Program-made: the position numbers and the translations under genes
In this document: positions 39,104 to 45,519 of the stretch, piece by piece
Layout of the letters: the number at the start of each line of letters is the position of its first letter
How positions within the stretch are numbered: the stretch's first letter is position 1
The notes under the pieces: model-generated
What the model saw: only the letters and a program-made list of their open reading frames with translations
What the model was told of the DNA's origin: nothing
The model's database searches: none
IMG/VR virus record: IMGVR_UViG_3300030109_006257
Coordinates: 1-45,985 of that record
Direction: 5' to 3' (one strand)
Source of the DNA: a virus
Length of the DNA stretch: 45,985 nucleotides

Positions 39104-40022
39104 TTTTAGTCAGTATTCTACCTTTGGATGTTTTAGCTATGTATCCTTGACGTATTAAAAACGGTTCGATTTTTTGCTCTATTGTTTGCTTGTCAATGTT
39201 AAGCGCACTACATAGTGTACTTACACCGATAGCGGTTCCTTTAGGCAACTTATCAAACACCTTTAGGTAGTCTCTGTCCACTGGATTAAGTCCGTCCTCA
39301 TCAATACCCTGCATTTTTAGAGCTTGGGTGACATCTGAATTTTGCAAACCCCCTATATTGTGGGCTATCTTGTAATCTCTTACCCATTCAAGAAAGTTGT
39401 TGGCTATTCTAGGCGTTCCTCTACTAGCTTTAGCTATAGTCCTTACAGCATCTGATGAAATTTCAACATCTAGCTTGTCAGCGTTAATAGACACTAATTG
39501 GGATAGGTCTGAGACTTCGTATGGCCTCATAAAATGCTTGAGTTTGAACCTATCTAAGAAAGGCTGTACTAGATCGCCCATCTCTGTAGTGGCTCCTACC
39601 AGAGTAAATCTAGGTATGTCTATATTGATCGTTTCGCCCTTACCGTTCTTAGTAGCTGGTATAACAATGTCCAATCTAAAGTCCTCAATAACTGTCAACA
39701 TATACTCCTGAACCTTTCGATTCATCCGATGTATCTCATCTATAAATAGAATGGAACCTGTCTTCATCTTCATTAAATAAGGTAGAATGTCCTTATTGTT
39801 AGATATTGATGAGCCGTTGGCTATTTCTATACTGACATCAAGTTCATTAGCTAAAGCTCTCGCGAGAGTTGTCTTGCCTAGACCTGCACCTCCATAAAAA
39901 AGGCAATGCTGTAGAACTCCAGATCTAGCCCTTACAGAAGCTATGGAAATCTTTAGATTGTTGATTATATCCTTTTGACCTATTAGGTCATCTATTTTAC
40001 TCGGTCTTAGATTGTTCGACAT
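39096..40022 (-). CDS. ruvB: RuvB-type Holliday-junction helicase
   Basis: A 308-residue RuvB. Walker A is FYGGAGLGKTT (44-51), Walker B is ILFIDEIHRM (D95-E96), and the sensor/arginine-finger region is GATTEMGDLVQPFLDRF. The C-terminal winged helix is visible (NPVDRDYLKVFDKLPKGTAIG). RuvB drives branch migration with RuvA in bacteria. No RuvA or RuvC is seen; instead the overlapping gene 39997-40350 has a RuvA-domain-III-like tail. It may process replication or recombination intermediates with ssb. Confidence 0.93.
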   Translation of the reverse strand: MSNNLRPSKIDDLIGQKDIINNLKISIASVRARSGVLQHCLFYGGAGLGKTTLARALANELDVSIEIANGSSISNNKDILPYLMKMKTGSILFIDEIHRMNRKVQEYMLTVIEDFRLDIVIPATKNGKGETINIDIPRFTLVGATTEMGDLVQPFLDRFKLKHFMRPYEVSDLSQLVSINADKLDVEISSDAVRTIAKASRGTPRIANNFLEWVRDYKIAHNIGGLQNSDVTQALKMQGIDEDGLNPVDRDYLKVFDKLPKGTAIGVSTLCSALNIDKQTIEQKIEPFLIRQGYIAKTSKGRILTKNG

Positions 40023-40350
40023 TTTTTAGGCATCCTTCTATTAGATCGGCAACTAGCATATCGTCTTGATAAGTCTTTTCGATAAGTGCCGTGACTTCAG
40101 AATTTGAGAAACCCAAACCACGCATAGCAGCACGGGCTTTCTCAACTGTGTTGTTTATTGGTTTCTTCGTACTTTTCTTTTTAGTAAAATTAAAGAGAGG
40201 AGGAATAGTTATATTATCACTACATTCAGGGCATACAAGATTCATGGGTTTGGATTGCGGAATCTTCTTGTTGCTCAACCGAAAGTGCAGGTAGCAATTA
40301 GGACATCTGTAATCGACATCAATATTGACTCTAGCAATTTTAGCTTTCAT
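39997..40350 (-). CDS. Zinc-ribbon protein with RuvA domain III-like C-terminus (candidate RuvB partner)
   Basis: A 117-residue protein, start at ATG 40350 after GAGG. Residues 14-43 form a zinc ribbon (RCPNC and VCPEC). Residues 69-112 (VEKARAAMRGLGFSNSEVTA then LIEKTYQDDMLVADLIEGCL) resemble the three-helix RuvA domain III that binds RuvB, with the LGF-x-x-x-EV core. It overlaps ruvB by 26 bases, so the two are coupled. RuvA's OB-fold and helix-hairpin-helix parts are absent; the zinc ribbon may replace the DNA-binding part. The resemblance is by eye and needs a profile search. Confidence 0.55.
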   Translation of the reverse strand: MKAKIARVNIDVDYRCPNCYLHFRLSNKKIPQSKPMNLVCPECSDNITIPPLFNFTKKKSTKKPINNTVEKARAAMRGLGFSNSEVTALIEKTYQDDMLVADLIEGCLKNVEQSKTE

Positions 40351-40454
40351 AACCATCCTCTATCTCTCTTTCTGATTGACATACGTTGAGTATGACAAAC
40401 GCTTCTTACCATGTATCCATTTCTAGTCAGAGAAGCAACTGCTAGATAAGGCAT
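40347..40454 (-). CDS. Possible small basic peptide (35 aa)
   Basis: A 35-codon frame right after tRNA-Arg. It starts MPYLAVASLTRNGYMVRSVC and its stop overlaps the next ATG as ATGA. The basic C-terminus (SIRKRDRGWL) is of no known family. The weak ribosome site keeps confidence low. Confidence 0.3.
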   Translation of the reverse strand: MPYLAVASLTRNGYMVRSVCHTQRMSIRKRDRGWL

Positions 40455-40467
40455 GGATAAAGCCTAG

Positions 40468-40539
40468 TAGGGTGTGCAGGAATCGAACCCGCATCAGAGG
40501 CTTAGAAGGCCACTGTTCTATCCGTTGAACTAACACCCC
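40468..40539 (-). tRNA. tRNA-Arg (anticodon UCU)
   Basis: A 72-base cloverleaf: acceptor GGGGTGT with ACACCCT, D-arm GTTC/GAAC, anticodon loop CTTCTAA (anticodon TCT at 40506-40504), and T-arm GCGGG-TTCGATT-CCTGC. The discriminator is A and CCA is not encoded. One U-U mismatch is seen in the anticodon stem. It reads AGA/AGG, which would suit AT-rich phage genes. A near-consensus promoter lies directly upstream (40551). Confidence 0.93.
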
Positions 40540-40550
40540 GTTGTGTTCTA

Positions 40551-40579
40551 ATTATAATATACTATCGTCAGAAAGTCAA
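40551..40579 (-). promoter_or_regulatory. Sigma-70-type promoter TTGACT-17-TATAAT
   Basis: TTGACT (40579-40574) and TATAAT (40556-40551) on the minus strand spaced by 17 bases, just upstream of tRNA-Arg (5' end 40539). This is near-consensus and likely starts the tRNA, the RuvA-like gene and ruvB. Confidence 0.8.
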
Positions 40580-40851
40580 GAAGAATTTAATCTTTTATTC
40601 CATTTTCTTCTTGCTTCTACCCAATCATCAGCAGAGCCACTTGCTCCACCACAATCATCACACTCATACCAATACAAACCTATACTCTCCATAGCCTCTG
40701 CTTGTGGATGACCTCCACAGAATGGACATGGTAACATTGTATCGTTTGTAAACTCAACAACGTCTATATCATGCTTACCGCACTTAATGCACCATATAGG
40801 CTTATTGTCTGTATCGACTATACGATTGCAACATTTGATTAAATATTTCAA
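40576..40851 (-). CDS. Lar-like zinc-ribbon protein (restriction alleviation family)
   Basis: A 91-residue protein starting at TTG 40851. The second half is a Lar-type zinc ribbon: LPCPFCGGHPQAEAM, then YWYECDDCGGASG and WVEARRKWNKR. The N-terminal half has a second Cys pair (IWCIKCG). Lar proteins alter type I restriction activity in Enterobacteria; in most phages the function is unproven. The call is a family resemblance, not a tested activity. Confidence 0.65.
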   Translation of the reverse strand: MKYLIKCCNRIVDTDNKPIWCIKCGKHDIDVVEFTNDTMLPCPFCGGHPQAEAMESIGLYWYECDDCGGASGSADDWVEARRKWNKRLNSS

Positions 40852-40855
40852 CTAT

Positions 40856-41023
40856 TTAACTTTCTTGCTCTTCAGATAATAGCTTGTGACAGTATTCTTC
40901 AAATGCTACTTCTGCCTCTTCTTTACTGTTGTAATAGCCTAGAGGCATCGCTACCTCATCCCAAACAACGTAACACTCTTTCCCGACTAACCACTGTATA
41001 TGAACATTATTCTTCATCTTCAT
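40856..41023 (-). CDS. Small hypothetical protein (55 aa)
   Basis: A 55-codon frame starting at 41023 after AAGGAT. It reads MKMKNNVHIQWLVGKECYVV then WDEVAMPLGYYNSKEEA, a compact beta-strand/helix protein. It overlaps the zinc-ribbon gene at 41007. No family is recognised. Confidence 0.55.
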   Translation of the reverse strand: MKMKNNVHIQWLVGKECYVVWDEVAMPLGYYNSKEEAEVAFEEYCHKLLSEEQES

Positions 41024-41180
41024 CTATCCTTCTTCCATCTTTATCCATTGTAATCCATCCGCAACCTTCACAAAGGCCGTAATATCTTTCCTTGTTCCTA
41101 ACTATACCTGCGAAATCATTTCTTTCAGCGTTATCTTCTCCGAATAGATCAGATGTGCATTGGTAGCAAAAATTAGCCAT
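41007..41180 (-). CDS. Small zinc-ribbon protein (57 aa)
   Basis: A 57-codon frame with two CxxC pairs (FCYQC and LCEGCGW) and an acidic tail (GRRIDEDEE). A small zinc ribbon of unknown partner. It overlaps the genes on both sides, in keeping with the rest of this cluster. Confidence 0.6.
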   Translation of the reverse strand: MANFCYQCTSDLFGEDNAERNDFAGIVRNKERYYGLCEGCGWITMDKDGRRIDEDEE

Positions 41181-41364
41181 TTTTTCTTAAGTCCTTTACA
41201 AGAGAGTAATAGTCTAACTGCTGTCCATCTGGAGTGATCCTAGATACTTCCCATTCTGGGTACTTAGCTTCTACTTTTGACTGAGCCGATTTAATGTCTG
41301 TGGCTTCTATAGACTTTACCTTGTTCATGCCTCTTTTATTAACTAAATTAACTATATATTTCAT
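41173..41364 (-). CDS. Hypothetical protein (63 aa)
   Basis: A 63-residue protein starting MKYIVNLVNKRGMNKVKSIE, with a beta-helix layout (ATDIKSAQSKVEAKYPEWEV). No family is recognised. It overlaps the zinc-ribbon gene by 8 bases and touches the 41364 stop. Confidence 0.55.
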   Translation of the reverse strand: MKYIVNLVNKRGMNKVKSIEATDIKSAQSKVEAKYPEWEVSRITPDGQQLDYYSLVKDLRKNG

Positions 41365-41555
41365 TATTTAAAGTTCCTCTTAATCATCCACCATAAAGTT
41401 TTGAAAATGCTCCTGTGCTTCACATGCTCTTCTGTTTCTGATAATCCAAAATGATCCAGAGAACACTTATCACAAAAATAATCTTTACATATCCTACATC
41501 TAAAGCAGTCCTTGTATGTTATTTCTTTTTTACAGTTAAAGCAATTAGTATCCAT
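41364..41555 (-). CDS. Small zinc-finger protein (63 aa)
   Basis: I start it at ATG 41555 (MDTNCFNCKKEITYKDCFRC) because a longer frame from 41636 would overlap the membrane gene at 41557-41688. Cys and His spacing (CFNC, CRICKDYFCDKCSLDHFG) suggests a B-box- or AN1-like zinc finger. The function is unknown. Confidence 0.6.
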   Translation of the reverse strand: MDTNCFNCKKEITYKDCFRCRICKDYFCDKCSLDHFGLSETEEHVKHRSIFKTLWWMIKRNFK

Positions 41556-41556
41556 G

Positions 41557-41688
41557 TTATTTAATATCTCTACAAAAATACTGATATATAAAAAACGTGA
41601 GAAGAGCGCCAAGTATATAGGAACCGGCAAACTCATGTATTATATGCTTATGTTCAAAGAGCAATGCCATTCTTTCTGTACTACTCAT
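41557..41688 (-). CDS. Small single-span membrane protein (37-43 aa)
   Basis: A 43-codon frame from ATG 41688; ATG 41670 is an alternative and fits the upstream promoter better, since a transcript starting at the 41692 promoter would begin near 41685. One hydrophobic span (GSYILGALLTFFIYQYF) is followed by CRDIK. The function is unknown. Confidence 0.45.
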   Translation of the reverse strand: MSSTERMALLFEHKHIIHEFAGSYILGALLTFFIYQYFCRDIK

Positions 41689-41691
41689 CTT

Positions 41692-41719
41692 ATTATACCA
41701 TATGATTAGAATTTGTCAA
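41692..41719 (-). promoter_or_regulatory. Sigma-70-type promoter TTGACA-16-TATAAT
   Basis: TTGACA (41719-41714) and TATAAT (41697-41692) on the minus strand spaced by 16 bases, overlapping the 3' end of the phosphomannomutase gene. It should start the run of small genes at 41688-40856. Confidence 0.8.
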
Positions 41720-42424
41720 GTGGAAATTAAAATACTTATTGAGTATATTGTATGTGTCTTCTGGACTTTCCACGCAGTAGGACTTATTAGACATTCTAGA
41801 TATTTCATAGTCTCCTCCACCCTTACCGCACCTATCTCCAAAGAATATACTTTTTTCTTTCATATCATGTAAGACCTGAGACTTGTCTTTACCTTTTGGG
41901 TATATGTCGATACTAATGTCTCCACCTATTGAGAACTCTAAGTCACGATACATATAAGAAAGTTTACTAACTATTGACTCTCTTTCTTTATTCTCTTTGT
42001 CCCATTCATAGTATTGTTTTCTAAGCTCTGTACTTGCTCTTCTACCAACTGTTGATATATTAACCATACCAACTCTCTCTTCTATATTGTTTGAGCTTTT
42101 GCCATACCAGACACTATCTCTGATTAGATCAATTATATCTAAGTGTAGGTTCGCATCCATCATCCAATTTGATTGCTTAATTAAATTGCCAGATACATAT
42201 AGTTGATTTCCGCAACTTTGATAGCTACCATCTATTTTAAGCCAGAGATTTTCTCCTACTTGTTGTATAGTTTTATCTTTATCAGACCCAGTAACAAAGA
42301 AAACTTTATTACCTACGCTCTGCTGAAATAAAACCCACTTATAAAAGAACCACAGGAAACCTTCGTCCATTGGTCTTCTTGATGGAGTTAATGTTCCATC
42401 GACATCAAACAAAAAGTTAATCAT
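41693..42424 (-). CDS. Phosphomannomutase of the eukaryotic PMM2 (HAD) type
   Basis: A 243-residue HAD protein starting at 42424 after AGGAG. The nucleophile motif is FDVDGTLTPSR (Asp7, Asp9). Then EERVGMVNISTVGRRAS, WDKENKERESIVSKL, FSIGGDISIDIYPKGKDKSQ and IFFGDRCGKGGGDYEI follow in the exact order of eukaryotic PMM2. It would convert mannose-6-phosphate to mannose-1-phosphate for GDP-mannose. The bacterial counterpart is usually the unrelated ManB family, so this type in a phage is notable. The sequence ends at a length close to PMM2. Confidence 0.85.
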   Translation of the reverse strand: MINFLFDVDGTLTPSRRPMDEGFLWFFYKWVLFQQSVGNKVFFVTGSDKDKTIQQVGENLWLKIDGSYQSCGNQLYVSGNLIKQSNWMMDANLHLDIIDLIRDSVWYGKSSNNIEERVGMVNISTVGRRASTELRKQYYEWDKENKERESIVSKLSYMYRDLEFSIGGDISIDIYPKGKDKSQVLHDMKEKSIFFGDRCGKGGGDYEISRMSNKSYCVESPEDTYNILNKYFNFHLTNSNHMV

Positions 42425-42445
42425 AAAAGTAGCTCCTGCCAATAG

Positions 42446-42518
42446 TACCCCATAGGAGAATTGAACTCCTGTCTTCGGCGTGAAAAGCCGATGTCCTAGT
42501 CCACTAGACGAATGGGGC
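42446..42518 (-). tRNA. tRNA-Glu (anticodon UUC)
   Basis: A 73-base cloverleaf: acceptor GCCCCAT with ATGGGGT, anticodon stem-loop TCGGC-TTTTCAC-GCCGA (anticodon TTC), and T-arm AGGAG-TTCAATT-CTCCT. The discriminator is A; CCA is not encoded. Its first base is the last base of the stop codon of the 42518-42778 gene. Confidence 0.95.
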
Positions 42519-42778
42519 TAACCGAATAGGTCTTCATCGCCTCTTTCTTTGCGATGTTTTTGAATTAAATCTAAAACATAATTACTATCAAATAATAAGT
42601 CTTCTTCATCTTCTTCACAGTCAGAGTGGTCTTCAAAACCTCTCTCTGAAACTATATAGAATCCACCCACCAAGAAAGTAGAAAAGTATTGTAGTATAGC
42701 TTTGATCAATGCTCTCTCAGCATTAATGTCGTCTACTACTACTTTTTCATAACCATCTTGTATGTAGTATTTAGGCAT
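42518..42778 (-). CDS. Hypothetical acidic protein (86 aa)
   Basis: I start it at ATG 42778 (MPKYYIQDGYEKVVVDDINA); the frame extends upstream only to a TTG. The C-terminal half is acidic (DHSDCEEDEEDLLFDS). It lies between the sigma factor gene (overlap of 8 bases) and tRNA-Glu. No family is recognised. Confidence 0.6.
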   Translation of the reverse strand: MPKYYIQDGYEKVVVDDINAERALIKAILQYFSTFLVGGFYIVSERGFEDHSDCEEDEEDLLFDSNYVLDLIQKHRKERGDEDLFG

Positions 42779-43517
42779 CTGAGTCAATCACTACTTTTGT
42801 AAGTTGCCTCTTTGCAAAAGATAGCTTACTCATAGCTTCCTTTCTACTCATGTTCATGTCTTCACTTATCTTCTTAATTCCTTGTTTCTTATGATGAATA
42901 CCACTCCATCTAAAAAATATTTCACAGTGTTCATTGTCTAGATGCTCTTCAGCAAGGTCAACTAAGTCTGCAATACAAGGTTTCTTAACGTATCCATCTT
43001 CTTGTATCAAGTCGTTCTCTACTTCATAAGTGTCGTACCTAGTGTTAGCATCACATGACATAAGATGAGAGATTCTTTTCTTATTAATTTTAGTCTTCTC
43101 GTGTATCTCATCAATGTTCTTTGTGCCGATCCTCTTAATCTTTGATAGCTCTTCTGATGCTCTTCTACTCATTGATAACGGGTTCTTTATCTTGTACTTT
43201 CCGTCATGGATCATATCTATCATAGCATTTCTTATATACCAAGTTGCAATAGTAGTTATTGATGCTATTGAATGATCCCACTTCTGAACAGCGGCCATAA
43301 GCGCGATGTTTCCTTCTTGAACAAAGTCTTCTAGATCAATGTGTTTATTATTGATTCTGAATTTCTTTGCTATATTGACAACCATAGGCATACAACTATA
43401 TATAATCTTATCCCTAGCATCTAAGTCGCCAGAATCTTTCAATAAACAAAGTTGTTTCTGCTCTTCCCTTGACAACGGCTTGTGTAGTTTAGTTACATCT
43501 TTATTATAATCAATCAT
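42771..43517 (-). CDS. RNA polymerase sigma-70-family factor
   Basis: A 248-residue sigma factor. Region 2 spans about 35-105 (DKIIYSCMPMVVNIAKKF, then HIDLEDFVQEGNIALMAAVQ and ITTIATWYIRNAMIDMIHD), including the helix that opens the -10 box. Region 4 is a helix-turn-helix near 195-240 (QGIKKISEDMNMSRKEAMSK). Region 1 is short. It probably redirects host polymerase to phage promoters, perhaps the GG-TATAAT-type elements seen here. It precedes tRNA-Glu and the PMM gene. Confidence 0.88.
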   Translation of the reverse strand: MIDYNKDVTKLHKPLSREEQKQLCLLKDSGDLDARDKIIYSCMPMVVNIAKKFRINNKHIDLEDFVQEGNIALMAAVQKWDHSIASITTIATWYIRNAMIDMIHDGKYKIKNPLSMSRRASEELSKIKRIGTKNIDEIHEKTKINKKRISHLMSCDANTRYDTYEVENDLIQEDGYVKKPCIADLVDLAEEHLDNEHCEIFFRWSGIHHKKQGIKKISEDMNMSRKEAMSKLSFAKRQLTKVVIDSDA

Positions 43518-43527
43518 ATAATTCCTC

Positions 43528-43896
43528 CTATTTATATATTATTTTAACTATCTTATTTACTTTGGAACCAACCCAAATCTTCATTTTATCTTTTTTTATT
43601 CCTATAAACCAACTACCTATACCTTCGTCTTGTATCGTAGCAGAGCCACCGAATAAATATTTAGAAGAGTTCTTATCTTCAACATATATGTTGACTCTTC
43701 CAAGTTGCCATCCATCGAGCATCCAGTCATCCACTTTCCATCCAGCAGGAGTTGTGTATCCTCGATAGATTTTAACTTTTTCTTTAACTATTCTTTTAGG
43801 CTTTGAATAGTGCTTATAAAGGGTGTCTAGTATCTCTCTATCACTTGGGAAGTTTGTTACTTCATCCATTTGTTTTTTATCTTTTATACCGTTCAC
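43528..43896 (-). CDS. Hypothetical protein (122 aa, GTG start)
   Basis: A 122-residue protein starting at GTG 43896 after a strong AAGGAGG. The beta-rich central block (GYTTPAGWKVDDWMLDGWQL) and YLFGGSATIQDEGIGSWFIG point to a small fold. No family is recognised. It lies 10 bases before the sigma factor gene. Confidence 0.65.
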   Translation of the reverse strand: MNGIKDKKQMDEVTNFPSDREILDTLYKHYSKPKRIVKEKVKIYRGYTTPAGWKVDDWMLDGWQLGRVNIYVEDKNSSKYLFGGSATIQDEGIGSWFIGIKKDKMKIWVGSKVNKIVKIIYK

Positions 43897-43947
43897 AATT
43901 CCTCCTTATAAACTCTCGTGATCCTAAAAATTAGTAAACCCAGTTGA

Positions 43948-44106
43948 TTACTTTTTGATTATAGCATAACTATCGTCGATTTCAAGATTATTCTTGAAAT
44001 TATTTTCAGGTTTGTCTAAAATAATGTACGACAATAGACAGATACAGGTTCCAAGAAGGAACCCAAGCACAAAATCTTTCATTTCTAAGTTAGTAATTTT
44101 CTTCAT
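43948..44106 (-). CDS. Small single-span membrane protein (52 aa)
   Basis: A 52-codon frame whose ATG overlaps the previous stop as TAATG. One membrane span (FVLGFLLGTCICLLSYIIL) follows a short basic N-terminus; the C-terminal tail is polar. The function is unknown. Confidence 0.6.
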   Translation of the reverse strand: MKKITNLEMKDFVLGFLLGTCICLLSYIILDKPENNFKNNLEIDDSYAIIKK

Positions 44107-44435
44107 TAAAAAATTCCTTTAATCTTGTCTAACCATTCTCCTCCAAAGCTAAAGCCACCTTTGAAAATGATTAAATATGCCGCTATTGCGGCGATTAATA
44201 AAATAGCCAACCATTTCCTTTTGGCGGCAACAGCATAAAACTTCTCCTTCACAGCGGCAATCTTCTCAAGCCTATAATTTTTTCTGTCCTGAGATTTTGC
44301 TTTGCGATCTTCTGCCCTTTCTCTTCGAGCATCTGCTCTTTCTTCACGTTTAGTCTTTTCTTCTGGCGTTTCATTTTCAGGTACAGGTTCAGGTTTATCC
44401 TCTCCCTTTATGAAGCTCAGTATCCAGTCTATCAT
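44106..44435 (-). CDS. Membrane protein with charged helical linker (109 aa)
   Basis: I start it at ATG 44435 (MIDWILSFIKGEDKP), just after the preceding stop; longer starts at 44453 and 44465 would overlap the cupin gene. Residues 35-70 are rich in Arg, Lys, Glu and Asp (EERADARRERAEDRKAKSQD), then a membrane span (WLAILLIAAIAAYLIIF). The function is unknown. Confidence 0.55.
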   Translation of the reverse strand: MIDWILSFIKGEDKPEPVPENETPEEKTKREERADARRERAEDRKAKSQDRKNYRLEKIAAVKEKFYAVAAKRKWLAILLIAAIAAYLIIFKGGFSFGGEWLDKIKGIF

Positions 44436-44436
44436 T

Positions 44437-44937
44437 CTATTTAGTTCTCCCATAATCATCTTCAATTCTAATTATATCAGACTCAGAGCAAACACCACTC
44501 TGAACCTCAACAAAGACTAGAGGCTGTTCAGAATTGTTGCTGACCCTATGAACCTCAAGCCTTGCTATATTAACTGTATCTCCCTTGCTAATATCAAACT
44601 CATCACATCCTATCTGCATTACTCCAGAGCCTTCTAGTATCTTCCACCACTCACTTCTATATTTATGTAGCTGAAGGCTGAGCCTGCTGTTGGGATTGAC
44701 TGTGATCTTTTTTATTTTTACATTCGGCTCATCAAGAACAATCTTGAAACTTCCCCATTTCCGATCCTCTTCAGGGGAATCTCCAGAATGACCTACGCTC
44801 GCAAAGGCAAAAACCATATCTTCTTTATCTACTTCTTCAAGAATTGGAGACAGCCTGCCGCACTGTCTACAGTGTGTGTCTTCAAATTTTTCAGATACTA
44901 TATATCCACAGCACTGATATTTATATTGTTTATTCAT
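44437..44937 (-). CDS. Zinc ribbon fused to type II mannose-6-phosphate isomerase-like cupin
   Basis: A 166-residue protein. Residues 8-27 hold a zinc ribbon (CCGYIVSEKFEDTHCRQCG). The rest is the cupin of type II PMI/GMP enzymes: KWGSFKIVLDE, RLSLQLHKYRSEWWKILEG, ARLEVHRVSNNSEQPLVFVE and the ending RIEDDYGR. It would interconvert fructose-6- and mannose-6-phosphate, or bind a sugar. With the PMM gene it could feed GDP-mannose production. The zinc ribbon fusion is unusual. Confidence 0.75.
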   Translation of the reverse strand: MNKQYKYQCCGYIVSEKFEDTHCRQCGRLSPILEEVDKEDMVFAFASVGHSGDSPEEDRKWGSFKIVLDEPNVKIKKITVNPNSRLSLQLHKYRSEWWKILEGSGVMQIGCDEFDISKGDTVNIARLEVHRVSNNSEQPLVFVEVQSGVCSESDIIRIEDDYGRTK

Positions 44938-44950
44938 AAGTATTACCTAA

Positions 44951-45235
44951 TTAAAAATCATATACATATATTGGTGTGTACTCTCCAACGAAAGCGGAAA
45001 ATGTGTTGTACTCAAGCCATTCCATAGCCTCTTCAGCATCAACAGACAAGTCCTTCATGCAGACTTCGACCATCTTTGCGACAGAGTAAACCACCCTTCC
45101 TGAATCGCTGCCAGCAGAAACGCCAATAATAGCATTGTCATAACCATTGGCAAGCAAAGAATCAGGAAAGTTAGATTCAATGTATTCAATAAGTTCTGCT
45201 TGAGCGTTCTGTTTCCTATCCAGTTCACTTTCCAT
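44951..45235 (-). CDS. Hypothetical protein (94 aa)
   Basis: A 94-residue acidic protein. The middle part AEEAMEWLEYNTFSAFVGEY ends in TPIYVYDF, a C-terminal block common in phage proteins of unknown function. It overlaps the upstream 58-codon gene by 11 bases. No activity can be assigned. Confidence 0.6.
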   Translation of the reverse strand: MESELDRKQNAQAELIEYIESNFPDSLLANGYDNAIIGVSAGSDSGRVVYSVAKMVEVCMKDLSVDAEEAMEWLEYNTFSAFVGEYTPIYVYDF

Positions 45236-45401
45236 GTTTGAAACCCTCCTTCCAAGTTTTCTTTTCTGTGTCCCACCATGTGCGGTACTTCTCTACTATA
45301 AGTTTTGTTTTTTCATTTATAAGTTTAAGATGACTTCTGAACTCTTGCAATTCTTTCTCATCTGTTTCATTCGGTATGTATTTCTTCTTTTTTGGAGACA
45401 C
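45225..45401 (-). CDS. Small basic helical protein (58 aa, GTG start)
   Basis: A 58-codon frame starting at GTG 45401, overlapping the membrane gene upstream. It reads MSPKKKKYIPNETDEKELQE and then a helix (EKTKLIVEKYRTWWDTEKKT) ending GFKHGK. No family is recognised. Confidence 0.5.
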   Translation of the reverse strand: MSPKKKKYIPNETDEKELQEFRSHLKLINEKTKLIVEKYRTWWDTEKKTWKEGFKHGK

Positions 45402-45507
45402 GGCGATTATAAACCTTCTGCTCTTCTCGGTACAATAAATAAAATGCTAATCCAGCTACAGATAATTCTATAGCCCAAGCGGTTAGTCCTGCGTAAAATG
45501 CTTCCAT
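45367..45507 (-). CDS. Small single-span membrane protein (46 aa)
   Basis: A 46-codon frame from ATG 45507. One span (AWAIELSVAGLAFYLLY) is followed by a basic tail (REEQKVYNRRVSKKEE). A near-consensus promoter lies just upstream (45526). The function is unknown. Confidence 0.55.
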   Translation of the reverse strand: MEAFYAGLTAWAIELSVAGLAFYLLYREEQKVYNRRVSKKEEIHTE

Positions 45508-45519
45508 AATGTGTTTCTC

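Noticed and set aside
43980-43999. Perfect 8-bp inverted repeat TTTCAAGA/TCTTGAAA
   Set aside because: It lies in the coding part of the 52-residue gene with no T tract, so I do not call it a terminator.
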